Shown here: in pieces, positions 9,052-17,124 of the stretch | How positions within the stretch are numbered: the stretch's first letter is position 1 | Layout of the letters: each line of letters begins with the position of its first letter | DNA from: CAIKLP01 sp965279595 | GTDB lineage: Bacteria > Bacteroidota > Bacteroidia > Sphingobacteriales > Sphingobacteriaceae | Reading direction: 5' to 3' | Length of the DNA: 64,000 bases | Assembly (NCBI GenBank): GCA_965279595.1 | Contig: OZ257246.1 | Coordinates: 124,001-188,000 of the forward strand | Notes under the pieces: model-generated | Told to the model about the DNA's origin: nothing | Seen by the model: only the letters and a program-made list of their open reading frames with translations | Database searches by the model: none | Translations under genes and position numbers: made by a program

Positions 9052-9080
9052 CAAAAATAATGTTATCCACATAAGTCAAA
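9052..9080 (-). promoter_or_regulatory. Bacteroidota-type promoter of clpC
   Basis: On the minus strand: TTTG (9077-9080), a 17-nt spacer, TATTTTTG (9052-9059). Both elements match the consensus exactly. It predicts a leader of about 50 nt before the clpC start at 8996. No CtsR-type or CIRCE operator was seen. Confidence 0.7.
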
Positions 9081-9209
9081 AACTGAGCCAATGGGGCAAT
9101 TTTATTCCAAACCAATAATTAAAATGACAATTTGACAACAAAAGGAAAATATTCTAAAATCCCTTAATTGAGCATTATAATTACGATATTCGCAGCAAAT
9201 TAGATTAAA

Positions 9210-10892
9210 ATGTCGGACGAAAAAATAATATTTTCAATGGCAGGAGTGAATAAGATTCATCCTCCTCAAAAACAAGTATTAAAAAATATTTACCTCTCTT
9301 TTTTCTATGGTGCTAAAATTGGAGTACTAGGATTAAACGGTTCAGGTAAATCATCTTTATTAAGAATCATAGCTGGTTTAGATAAAGCTCATCAAGGTGA
9401 AGTGGTTTTTTCACCTGGATATACAATTGGCTTATTGGAACAAGAACCTCAATTAGATGAAAGCAAATCCGTAATTGAAGTAGTTCGTGAGGGGGTAAAA
9501 GAAGTGACTGATATACTTCAGGAATATGAAGAAATCAATGAAAAATTTGGTTTGCCAGAATACTATGAAGATGGAGATAAGATGGAAAAGCTGATGGCTC
9601 GTCAAGGTGAATTACAAGATTTAATTGATGCAGTTAACGGATGGGAGTTAGATAATAAATTAGAGCGTGCAATGGATGCATTGAGATGTCCAGAAAGTGA
9701 TACGCCAATTAAATTTTTATCAGGAGGAGAAAGAAGAAGAGTAGCCTTATGTAGATTGCTTTTACAAGAGCCAGATGTTTTATTATTAGATGAACCTACC
9801 AACCATTTAGATGCTGAATCTATTGATTGGTTAGAACAACATTTACAACAATATAAAGGAACTGTAATTGCTGTAACACATGATAGATATTTTCTTGACA
9901 ATGTTGCAGGTTGGATTTTAGAATTAGATCGTGGTGAAGGAATTCCTTGGAAAGGAAATTATTCTTCATGGTTAGAGCAGAAAGCAAAAAGATTATCAAC
10001 AGAAGATAAACAAGAAAGTAAACGTCAGAAAACTTTAGAAAGAGAATTAGAGTGGGTTAGAATGGCACCAAAGGCCAGACAAGCAAAATCTAAAGCACGT
10101 TTATCAAATTATGAAAAATTAGCTAGCGAAGAAACTAAAGATAGAGAAGATAGATTAGAATTATTTATTCCTCCTGGACCAAGATTAGGAAATGTAGTGA
10201 TTGAGGCACATGGTGTTTCAAAGGCATATGGTGATAAATTATTATATGAAAATTTAGAATTGAGCTTGCCCCCTGCTGGAATTGTTGGAATTATTGGCCC
10301 AAATGGTGCAGGTAAAACTACTTTGTTTAAATTAATTACTGGTGAAGAGCAAGCTGATGCTGGTTCATTTAAAATTGGAGAGACCGTTAAGTTAGCCTAT
10401 GTTGATCAATTACATCAAGATATGGATAATGAAAAAACAGTTTTTGAAACTATTACTGGTGGAACTGATACCATGTTATTAGGTAATAAACAAATTAATT
10501 CAAGGGCTTATGTTTCTCGTTTTAATTTTTCTGGTGCTGACCAACAAAAGAAAATTGGAGTTTTATCAGGTGGGGAAAGAAATAGAGTGCATTTGGCGAT
10601 GATGTTAAAACAAGGAGCCAATGTTTTATTATTGGATGAACCTTCGAATGATATTGATGTAAACACTTTGCGAGCATTAGAAGAAGCCTTAGAAGAATTC
10701 GGTGGATGTGCAGTTGTTATTTCTCACGATCGTTGGTTTTTAGATAGAATTTGTACACATATTTTAGCGTTTGAAGGTAACTCGCAAGTTTATTTCTTCG
10801 AAGGCAATTATTCAGAATATGAAGAAAACAAGAAGAAAAGATTAGGTGATGAAGGTCCGAAAAGAATAAGATATAAGAAACTTTTAAATTAA
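9210..10892 (+). CDS. ettA: Energy-dependent translational throttle protein EttA (ABC-F)
   Basis: EttA binds the ribosomal E site and gates entry into the elongation cycle according to ADP/ATP. The 560 aa follow E. coli EttA throughout: Walker A GLNGSGKSS (41-49), first signature LSGGERRR (about 170), LLLDEPTNHLDAESIDWLE, the inter-domain arm ELEWVRMAPKARQAKSKAR, FIPPGPRLG, second Walker A GPNGAGKTT (about 363) and signature LSGGERNR (about 451). It ends in the family's KRIRYKKL. In the second Walker B the usual DEPTNDLD reads DEPSNDID. Monocistronic, closed by a terminator. Confidence 0.95.
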   Translation: MSDEKIIFSMAGVNKIHPPQKQVLKNIYLSFFYGAKIGVLGLNGSGKSSLLRIIAGLDKAHQGEVVFSPGYTIGLLEQEPQLDESKSVIEVVREGVKEVTDILQEYEEINEKFGLPEYYEDGDKMEKLMARQGELQDLIDAVNGWELDNKLERAMDALRCPESDTPIKFLSGGERRRVALCRLLLQEPDVLLLDEPTNHLDAESIDWLEQHLQQYKGTVIAVTHDRYFLDNVAGWILELDRGEGIPWKGNYSSWLEQKAKRLSTEDKQESKRQKTLERELEWVRMAPKARQAKSKARLSNYEKLASEETKDREDRLELFIPPGPRLGNVVIEAHGVSKAYGDKLLYENLELSLPPAGIVGIIGPNGAGKTTLFKLITGEEQADAGSFKIGETVKLAYVDQLHQDMDNEKTVFETITGGTDTMLLGNKQINSRAYVSRFNFSGADQQKKIGVLSGGERNRVHLAMMLKQGANVLLLDEPSNDIDVNTLRALEEALEEFGGCAVVISHDRWFLDRICTHILAFEGNSQVYFFEGNYSEYEENKKKRLGDEGPKRIRYKKLLN

Positions 10893-10898
10893 ATACTG

Positions 10899-10928
10899 AA
10901 AGCCCATTATTGCTAATGGGCTTTTTTT
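10899..10928 (+). terminator. Intrinsic terminator after ettA
   Basis: A perfect 10-bp stem, AAGCCCATTA (10900-10909) and TAATGGGCTT (10914-10923), with a TTGC loop and seven T. Confidence 0.9.
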
Positions 10929-11099
10929 ATGACTCAAACAATTCCTTAACTATTGGTTGTTAAGATGTTAATAAAATCTTAACTTACCTCATAATCAAAT
11001 AATGATGATTTCATTTTACCTTTAGTAGACCTCTTGTTTATCCCATATTCTTTGGGATGCATCTGTGTCATTGGATTAGAAATTTTAAAACTAAAACAT

Positions 11100-11573
11100 A
11101 TGACTTGGAAAAAATTCAGCGGAGAACTTATCGACAATAATATTGTTGAAGAAGTAGAAAAAGCAATTGAAAGAGAATACGCATTAGGAAACAAATTAAA
11201 AGTTTGCATAGGTACAGATTCCCAAGTTAAAGGAACACAAATAGATTTTGCAACTGTAATTGTTTTTTTGAGAGAACAAAAAGGCGGCTTCATGTTTATT
11301 CAACAAGAGAAAATAACTAAGAAAATGGGAATAAAAGAACGCATGTTAAATGAAGTTCAGCGTTCTATTGAAACAGCCTATTCTTTATGCGATTTACTAG
11401 ATTTATACGATGTAGATTTAGAGGTTCATGCTGATATCAATACCAATCCAAACTTCAAATCAAACTTAGCATTGCATGAAGCTATGGGTTATATATTGAG
11501 TATGGGCTTTGTATTCAAAGCTAAACCTGAGGCATTTGCAAGTTCTTATTGTGCGAACAAAATGGTACAATGA
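11100..11573 (+). CDS. RNase H-like YkuK/DUF458 family protein
   Basis: A 157-aa protein from ATG 11100. The pattern VCIGTDSQVKG with Asp in the first strand, FATVIVFLRE in the second, and a late EVHADINTNP fits the DUF458 (YkuK) family, which has a ribonuclease H-like fold. The substrate is unknown. The frame is open back to 11034 (TTG), but the upstream residues do not look like the family, so I start at the ATG. No signal peptide. It stands alone between ettA and an SRPBCC gene. Confidence 0.8.
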   Translation: MTWKKFSGELIDNNIVEEVEKAIEREYALGNKLKVCIGTDSQVKGTQIDFATVIVFLREQKGGFMFIQQEKITKKMGIKERMLNEVQRSIETAYSLCDLLDLYDVDLEVHADINTNPNFKSNLALHEAMGYILSMGFVFKAKPEAFASSYCANKMVQ

Positions 11574-11765
11574 GCAAATTGTGAATTTTGAATAAATCTC
11601 AACACTTCTTTATGAAAATATCAATTAGTGCCTAAAAGAGCATTCAAAATTTGTAATTACTTTATTAATCATTTAAAATATAATACTCAAAATTTAAAAT
11701 TATTTTTATTTAACAGCCAAACGCCTTCTTCAAAAACATTATTTGCATGTCGCTGTTAGGACTAA

Positions 11766-12233
11766 ATGAAAATTCATACACTAAAATTCACACAAAATGT
11801 TCCAATAAGTTTAGAAGAAGCTTGGGACTTTTTTTCTTCTCCGAAAAATCTAGCAAAGATTACACCTGAAAAAATGGGTTTTCATATCACTTCAAAATAT
11901 GAGATCTCAAAAATGTATCCTGGAATGCTTATCACCTACAAGGTAAGCCCTGTTTTAGGGATAAAATTAGATTGGTGTACAGAAATAACACATGTAAAAG
12001 AAATGGAATATTTTATTGATGAACAAAGGTTTGGACCCTATGCGATGTGGCATCATCAACACCATTTCAAAACAATAAATGGCGGTGTAGAAATGACAGA
12101 TATTATTGACTATGCTTTGCCTTTTGGATTTTTAGGAAACATTGCCAATCAAATTTTGGTACGTAAAGAAGTTCCTAAAATTTTCGAATATAGAGAGAAA
12201 AAAATAGAAGAGTTTTTTGGTAAAATGAAATGA
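11766..12233 (+). CDS. SRPBCC (START/Bet v 1-like) family protein
   Basis: A 155-aa cytoplasmic protein with the SRPBCC helix-grip pattern: an opening strand followed by PISLEEAWDFFSSPKNLAKITP, a central GPYAMWHHQHHFKTINGGVEMTDIIDYALPFG, and a long C-terminal helix. Such proteins bind hydrophobic ligands or, in RatA/CoqG-like branches, assist other proteins; which applies here cannot be told. It follows a 192-nt AT-rich spacer and has no clear partner gene. Confidence 0.8.
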   Translation: MKIHTLKFTQNVPISLEEAWDFFSSPKNLAKITPEKMGFHITSKYEISKMYPGMLITYKVSPVLGIKLDWCTEITHVKEMEYFIDEQRFGPYAMWHHQHHFKTINGGVEMTDIIDYALPFGFLGNIANQILVRKEVPKIFEYREKKIEEFFGKMK

Positions 12234-12317
12234 GTAAAAAAAATGAGATAAAAATTTATTGAATTAATCAAATAAAAAACCTTCCAATTTTTTATAACGT
12301 TTTTATTTCAATTACAC

Positions 12318-13259
12318 TTATTTTTCAAGATAAAGTTTGGATCCTTGTATTATTCCTCTATCCTCAATAGTTTTATCTAAGTAATGTTGAATTTCAGATT
12401 TTTTCAATCCCCAATTCGGAGCAATCAATAATTCTAAATCTGAAATTCCAAACAATCTTTGTACTACAACATCTGGTCTGATTAAGGGAATTAATTCACA
12501 TAAAAAATCAGCATACTCTTCCATTGTAAATAATTTAAATGGCTCGCGCTTATATTTTACGCCCATCACAGAGCCTTCAACAATATGAAGGTGATGAAAT
12601 TTAACAAATTTTATTTGAGAAAATCGATTGATTTCATCTGCATACTTCAACATCATTTCTTTCGTTTCACCAGGAAAACCAAAAACAGTATGCACACAAA
12701 TTTCAATAGGTGAATCCTCTACTAATGCCAATGCTTTTTCTAAATCTTCATGCAAGCAGCCTCTATTTATTTTTTTTAACGTTTCATCATAAATAGACTC
12801 CATGCCCATTTCTAAATCCACATCAAAACGGTCAGAATAACTTTCTAATAATTTTATTTTTTCAGCATCAATACAATCAGGTCTAGTGCCTATTGATAGT
12901 CCAACTATATCTTCCGTATTGATTGATAAGGCTTCATCATACATTGATTTTAAATAATGTACAGGCGCATAAGTATTGGTATTGGGTTGGAAATAAATGA
13001 TGAATTTTTCAGCTCTATAATTTACTCTTGCTCTTTCCATTCCTTGCTCCACTTGTTCTTTCATACTAGGTAAGCGACGAGAAAGTTCTGGGGTAAATGA
13101 ATCAACATTACAATAGGTACAGCCTCCAAATCCTTTGCTGCCATCACGATTAGGGCAAGTGAAGTTTCCATCAACAATCACCTTATAAACCCTTTGCCCT
13201 TTGTATTTTTCTTTGAGATAAGCTCCGTAAGCATTATATCCCTTTCCATTTTCAAACAT
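12318..13259 (-). CDS. TIGR01212 family radical SAM protein (YhcC-like)
   Basis: A 313-aa radical SAM enzyme of the YhcC/TIGR01212 type. The 4Fe-4S cysteines are C35, C47 and C50 in CPNRDGSKGFGGCTYC, the wider Cx11Cx2C spacing typical of this family rather than Cx3Cx2C. Further family signatures are YFQPNTNTYAP, GLSIGTRPDC, LEMGMESI and CVHTVFGFPGET. The reaction is not established; relatives are thought to act on tRNA. A minus-strand TATCTTTG lies 4 nt before the ATG. Confidence 0.9.
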   Translation of the reverse strand: MFENGKGYNAYGAYLKEKYKGQRVYKVIVDGNFTCPNRDGSKGFGGCTYCNVDSFTPELSRRLPSMKEQVEQGMERARVNYRAEKFIIYFQPNTNTYAPVHYLKSMYDEALSINTEDIVGLSIGTRPDCIDAEKIKLLESYSDRFDVDLEMGMESIYDETLKKINRGCLHEDLEKALALVEDSPIEICVHTVFGFPGETKEMMLKYADEINRFSQIKFVKFHHLHIVEGSVMGVKYKREPFKLFTMEEYADFLCELIPLIRPDVVVQRLFGISDLELLIAPNWGLKKSEIQHYLDKTIEDRGIIQGSKLYLEK

Positions 13260-13263
13260 GGCT

Positions 13264-13271
13264 CAAAGATA
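13264..13271 (-). promoter_or_regulatory. Candidate -7 element of the radical SAM gene
   Basis: Minus-strand TATCTTTG, an exact TAnnTTTG match, is separated from the ATG at 13259 by four bases. No good TTTG is seen 17-23 nt upstream, so support comes from the -7 element and its placement. A leaderless mRNA is predicted. Confidence 0.5.
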
Positions 13272-13288
13272 CTAATGTTTCAATTGAA

Positions 13289-14422
13289 TTAGAATTTAGC
13301 AGGTTTTACTTTAGCTATTCTAAAATTTTCACGATAAACTAAAAACATGCTATTTGAAAACTCAAAACTAGGCTGGTTCAAATCAATATAAGGTTCTAAG
13401 CGAGTTGAAATAGAAAAATGATTAGACAATGGAAATTCAGAGATTAAGCGAAAAAACAACAATGACCTATTATCTTCTTGATAGCCTACATTATTTATTT
13501 GAGTTGAAGAAGAAGAATAAATAGGAGCACCATGAACGGATTGAAATCCATTGCCATTCCAATAGGTAGTAATAAAATCAAATGCTTTAGTTTGAAAACC
13601 CAAATTCAACAATAACCCGCCTCCTTGATTGTAAGCATTTACTTTAGTGAAAGAAAAATCTTTATAAGTGATATAATAATTTTCGGAATGAATAGATTTT
13701 AAAAATCCATTCGTTTTATATCTTAGCGTTAGTCCTATAGCAGTATTTAAAATAGTAGTCAGTGGACGATCAGGAGTATCAATTTGTCCACCTTGATGAA
13801 AAGCAATGAAATCAATAGGTACACGCAATTCTAATCTGTCACTTTTGAAGATTCTGGTACTACTATGTGCACCACCAGAAATTCTTTCTTGTTGAGGAGA
13901 AATTTTATAAATCATATTTTCCCAATTAATCCAAGCATCCAAATCCAGTATCGAATCTTTATACAAATATTGGGTTCCATATTCAACATGATCTGTAATT
14001 ATGCGATCGTAATTATAAATTGGTTCTGGTAATTGATGATTTACATTTCCGTCTAATGCACCATTAATTAAACGAGAATGCTTTGTATGATAATCAATTC
14101 TAAATATCGGTTGGTTATTATAAATCCCTTTACTGCCAAAATCTTTTCGAATAAATAAACCTGTACTTATGGAAAGATTTGGAGATTGATGAAAAGTAAA
14201 TTCTGGTTGAAGTATGGCACCAAAATAAGTCAGTCCATCAGCAATTTGATTGAAATATTCATAATTACGCATGTAATTAAAATCATATAATCTAAAGTAG
14301 ATTGAACGACTCGAATCAGCATATGAATGAAAATCATTTTGCAAAGTGCGATTTTCAACTTGTGCATACAATGATTGCAAACTAATTAAACATAGCAAGC
14401 TTAACAATTTAAATCTCAACAT
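13289..14422 (-). CDS. Putative outer-membrane protein, function unknown
   Basis: I do not recognise this 377-aa protein. It has a signal peptide (about 1-20, cleavage after LYAQ), no internal membrane helix, and many alternating hydrophobic/aromatic strands (for example LSISTGLFIRKDF, IGLTLRYKTNG, GGLLLNLGFQT, FRLISEFPLSNHFSISTRLEPYID). That pattern suggests an outer-membrane beta-barrel of roughly a dozen strands. It lies between hemE and the radical SAM gene on the same strand, but with its own -7-like TATCTTTA (14427-14434) four bases before the ATG, so it is probably not part of the haem operon. Confidence 0.7.
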   Translation of the reverse strand: MLRFKLLSLLCLISLQSLYAQVENRTLQNDFHSYADSSRSIYFRLYDFNYMRNYEYFNQIADGLTYFGAILQPEFTFHQSPNLSISTGLFIRKDFGSKGIYNNQPIFRIDYHTKHSRLINGALDGNVNHQLPEPIYNYDRIITDHVEYGTQYLYKDSILDLDAWINWENMIYKISPQQERISGGAHSSTRIFKSDRLELRVPIDFIAFHQGGQIDTPDRPLTTILNTAIGLTLRYKTNGFLKSIHSENYYITYKDFSFTKVNAYNQGGGLLLNLGFQTKAFDFITTYWNGNGFQSVHGAPIYSSSSTQINNVGYQEDNRSLLFFRLISEFPLSNHFSISTRLEPYIDLNQPSFEFSNSMFLVYRENFRIAKVKPAKF

Positions 14423-14426
14423 AGGA

Positions 14427-14434
14427 TAAAGATA
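14427..14434 (-). promoter_or_regulatory. Candidate -7 element of the outer-membrane protein gene
   Basis: Minus-strand TATCTTTA (one mismatch to TAnnTTTG), four bases before the ATG at 14422. The same TATCTTTATCC string occurs on the minus strand upstream of the SDR gene that starts at 28742. Confidence 0.4.
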
Positions 14435-14488
14435 GTATGTTTAGTTTAAAAAGGGAAAAGCTGATCGTTATTCTAAAATAGAATTGAT

Positions 14489-15517
14489 TTAATATCGAAA
14501 TTCCTTAACTACCTCAATAGCATACTTCACATTGTCGAAAGGGATATCAGGCATTATTCCATGCCCCAAATTAAATATAAAGCCAGGCTCATTTCTCATG
14601 CGTTCAAATAATCTCAGAATTCTTTCTTTGATTACTTTTTTATCAGCATATAAAATATGTGGATCTAAATTACCTTGTACTGCAATTCCTTTAGGTAATC
14701 TTTTTTTTATATCTAATAAATCAACGTTCCAATCAATAGAAATTACATCAGGCTTTGCTTCTGCCATTAAAGGAGCAAATACGGAGCTTCCTTTACAAAA
14801 TGAAATTACTGGAATATCTTTCCTATTAAGTTTAGAAATGATTTGCTGATTGTAAAAATGTGAAAATTCCTTGTAGTCATCCCATGATAAAGCGGTTGCC
14901 CATGAATCAAACAATTGCACAGCATTAACACCAGCTTCAATTTGAAGATTTAAATATTCAACAGTAACATCAGCAATTTTTTGTAATATTTTTTTTGCTA
15001 ATTCTGGTTCATTATGAATCATCAATTTGGTCAACTTGAAATCTTTTGAAGAACCACCTTCAATTAAGTAACTCATTACAGTGAATGGAGCACCTGCAAA
15101 ACCAATTAATGGTATTGAACCATTTAATCTTTGTTGTATTACTTTTATCGCATCCGCAACATATTTCAATTTGTCTTTTGTTCCTTCTACTTGCAAAGCT
15201 TCAACATCTTTCAAGTTACGAACGGGGTTCGAAAACTTTGGGCCGATACCTGCTGTAAAGGATAAATCCCCACCCATAGCTTCGGCAGTTACTAAAATAT
15301 CTGAGAATAAAATGGCAGCATCAATTCCTAAAAGATCAACAGGCAACATTGTTACATCTGCAGCAATTTCAGGTGTTTTACACATTTCTAAAAAAGAATA
15401 TTTGTTTTTGATTTCCCAATATTCGGGCATAAATCTTCCTGCTTGGCGCATCATCCAAACTGGTGGTCGTTCTGTTAAATTTGAAAATGCTGCTTGTAAA
15501 AAAAGTGTATTGCTCAT
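14489..15517 (-). CDS. hemE: Uroporphyrinogen decarboxylase
   Basis: Converts uroporphyrinogen III to coproporphyrinogen III. The 342 aa show the two family signatures: RPPVWMMRQAGRFMPEY (N-terminus, with the Arg residues that hold the substrate) and GFAGAPFTVMSYLIEGG (about 140-155). The ending NLGHGIMPDIPFDNV carries the conserved His. Last gene of the haem operon, 38 nt after the response regulator stop. No oxygen-dependent or radical coproporphyrinogen oxidase follows in the window. Confidence 0.96.
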   Translation of the reverse strand: MSNTLFLQAAFSNLTERPPVWMMRQAGRFMPEYWEIKNKYSFLEMCKTPEIAADVTMLPVDLLGIDAAILFSDILVTAEAMGGDLSFTAGIGPKFSNPVRNLKDVEALQVEGTKDKLKYVADAIKVIQQRLNGSIPLIGFAGAPFTVMSYLIEGGSSKDFKLTKLMIHNEPELAKKILQKIADVTVEYLNLQIEAGVNAVQLFDSWATALSWDDYKEFSHFYNQQIISKLNRKDIPVISFCKGSSVFAPLMAEAKPDVISIDWNVDLLDIKKRLPKGIAVQGNLDPHILYADKKVIKERILRLFERMRNEPGFIFNLGHGIMPDIPFDNVKYAIEVVKEFRY

Positions 15518-15555
15518 TATTTTATTAACTCAATTGTTATTTAGATCTATAGTAA

Positions 15556-16251
15556 TTAATCTGTGTATTTATAACCCACACCTCGTATTGAATGAAAATG
15601 TATTGGGTGTTTTGAATCTGGTTCAAAATATTTCCTAAAGGCAAGAATAAAATTATCAATGGTGCGTGTAGATGGGTATACATCGTAGTTCCAAACAGTT
15701 TCTAATATTAATTCTCTTGAAACGGCCTCTCCTTTTCTTTCAACCAATAACTTCAATAACATAGTTTCTTTTTTTGTTAGAGAGGTTATTGATCCATCGG
15801 CATTCTTCAATTCATAATTTCCAAAATTGATTACTTTATCACCAATGGTATAAGTATTTAGAGATTTCTTTTCTTCTGATTTCAATCCTCTTCTAACTAA
15901 AATTCCGACACGAAGAATTAATTCTTCCAAATTAAATGGCTTTGTTAAATAATCATCTGCACCTTTTTTTAATCCTGTAACTCTATCTTCCGAAGTATTC
16001 TTTGCTGTTAAAAATAAAATTGGAACTTCAGCATTATCCAGTCTTATGGTTTCTGCAACTTGAAAGCCATCCAATTCAGGTAACATGACATCAAGAATCA
16101 CCAGGTTGACTCTTTCCTCTTTAAAAATTTTTAAAGCTTTTCTGCCATCAGTTGCTGTAGAGACATGGTATCCCTCTAATTCTAAATTTAACTTAATGGC
16201 TTCTAATAGATGTTCTTCATCTTCAACTAATAAAATACGATGTGTGCTCAT
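15556..16251 (-). CDS. OmpR/PhoB-family response regulator in the haem operon
   Basis: A 231-aa regulator: receiver domain (1-120) with acidic residues at 11-12, the phospho-acceptor Asp54 (LVILDVMLPELDG), the switch FLTAKNT and Lys in YLTKPFN, then a winged-helix DNA-binding domain ending in RTIDNFILAFRKYFE and IRGVGYKYTD. It follows its kinase by 6 nt and precedes hemE. The cognate kinase is the neighbour at 16258-17124. Target genes are not known; autoregulation of the haem operon is an obvious guess. Confidence 0.92.
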   Translation of the reverse strand: MSTHRILLVEDEEHLLEAIKLNLELEGYHVSTATDGRKALKIFKEERVNLVILDVMLPELDGFQVAETIRLDNAEVPILFLTAKNTSEDRVTGLKKGADDYLTKPFNLEELILRVGILVRRGLKSEEKKSLNTYTIGDKVINFGNYELKNADGSITSLTKKETMLLKLLVERKGEAVSRELILETVWNYDVYPSTRTIDNFILAFRKYFEPDSKHPIHFHSIRGVGYKYTD

Positions 16252-16257
16252 AGTTTT

Positions 16258-17124
16258 TTAATTAAATTGTATTTCAAAAATAGTTCCTTTTGGTTGATTG
16301 CTAAAAACATTTACTTCTGCATCATGATGCAAAGCAACCTGCTTAACGATAAATAATCCAAGCCCAGTACCTTTTGTTTTACGAGTCATTTCACTACCTG
16401 CACGGTAAAATTTATCAAATATTTTAGGCCTATCACTTTCTGATATTCCACAACCCTCATCAATTACAGATAAAGTTATTTTGTCAGAAATTGTAGATAA
16501 ATTTATTTCGATTTTTGAATCAGCATCTGAATATTTTACTGCATTTTCAATTAAATTATTGACTAATGAGCCCAAAGAAAATCTATCACCTTTAATTAAT
16601 ACTTCATTTTCTAAATTCTGAATTATAACTCTTTTATCTTCCGTATTTATTCTGATTCTTTCAATTATGGAGTCTACTAAATCTGAAAAATTAAATATTT
16701 CTTTTGGAAATGCATAGCTTTTATTTTCAATTCTAGTGGCTAATAACATATTTTCAACTAAATCATCCAACCTGCCAATATCATCAATGGAGCTTTTTAA
16801 AAATTGATCTCTTTTTTCTTTATCCAAATCTCTTTTTAAAATCGTTTGTAAATAAAGTTTAACAGAAGCTAATGGTGATTTTAATTCATGAGTAACTGAC
16901 AATAAAAAATTTCTCTGTTGACGATGTATATCTTTTTCTCTTTTGATAGTTCGTTGAAAGAAATAAGCTCCCACTAATAAAATAACAAGGAAAGTACTTC
17001 CTTCCCCTGCTATCATAGCCAAGCGATCTGGCTGTGAATCAACCAATAAATAACCCCACCAAAACAATTCTGCCAATGCATAAATGAGCAAAAAATAAAA
17101 TATGTAGATGGGCTTTTTAAACAT
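16258..17124 (-). CDS. Sensor histidine kinase without an extracytoplasmic domain
   Basis: A 288-aa HisKA/HATPase_c kinase. Two membrane helices (about 6-28 and 38-56) are separated by only about ten residues, so there is no periplasmic sensor domain, and no HAMP or PAS is seen. The phospho-acceptor is His79 in SVTHELKSPL. The N box is NLIENAVKYS, then DEGCGIS (G1) and GTGLGLFIVKQ (G2). Such 'intramembrane-sensing' kinases read the membrane or a partner protein. Its ATG overlaps the hemL stop (TAATG), so synthesis is coupled to hemL. Confidence 0.92.
   Translation of the reverse strand: MFKKPIYIFYFLLIYALAELFWWGYLLVDSQPDRLAMIAGEGSTFLVILLVGAYFFQRTIKREKDIHRQQRNFLLSVTHELKSPLASVKLYLQTILKRDLDKEKRDQFLKSSIDDIGRLDDLVENMLLATRIENKSYAFPKEIFNFSDLVDSIIERIRINTEDKRVIIQNLENEVLIKGDRFSLGSLVNNLIENAVKYSDADSKIEINLSTISDKITLSVIDEGCGISESDRPKIFDKFYRAGSEMTRKTKGTGLGLFIVKQVALHHDAEVNVFSNQPKGTIFEIQFN

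Noticed and set aside
11711..11760. Integron attC-like site (TAACAGC ... GCTGTTAGG)
   Set aside because: The inverted ends are suggestive, but the outer GTTRRRY/RYYYAAC pairing fails at the right end, and there is no integrase or cassette array nearby.
15081..15638. 185-aa open frame on the plus strand
   Set aside because: Antisense to hemE and to the start of the response regulator; composition is that of a reversed coding sequence.
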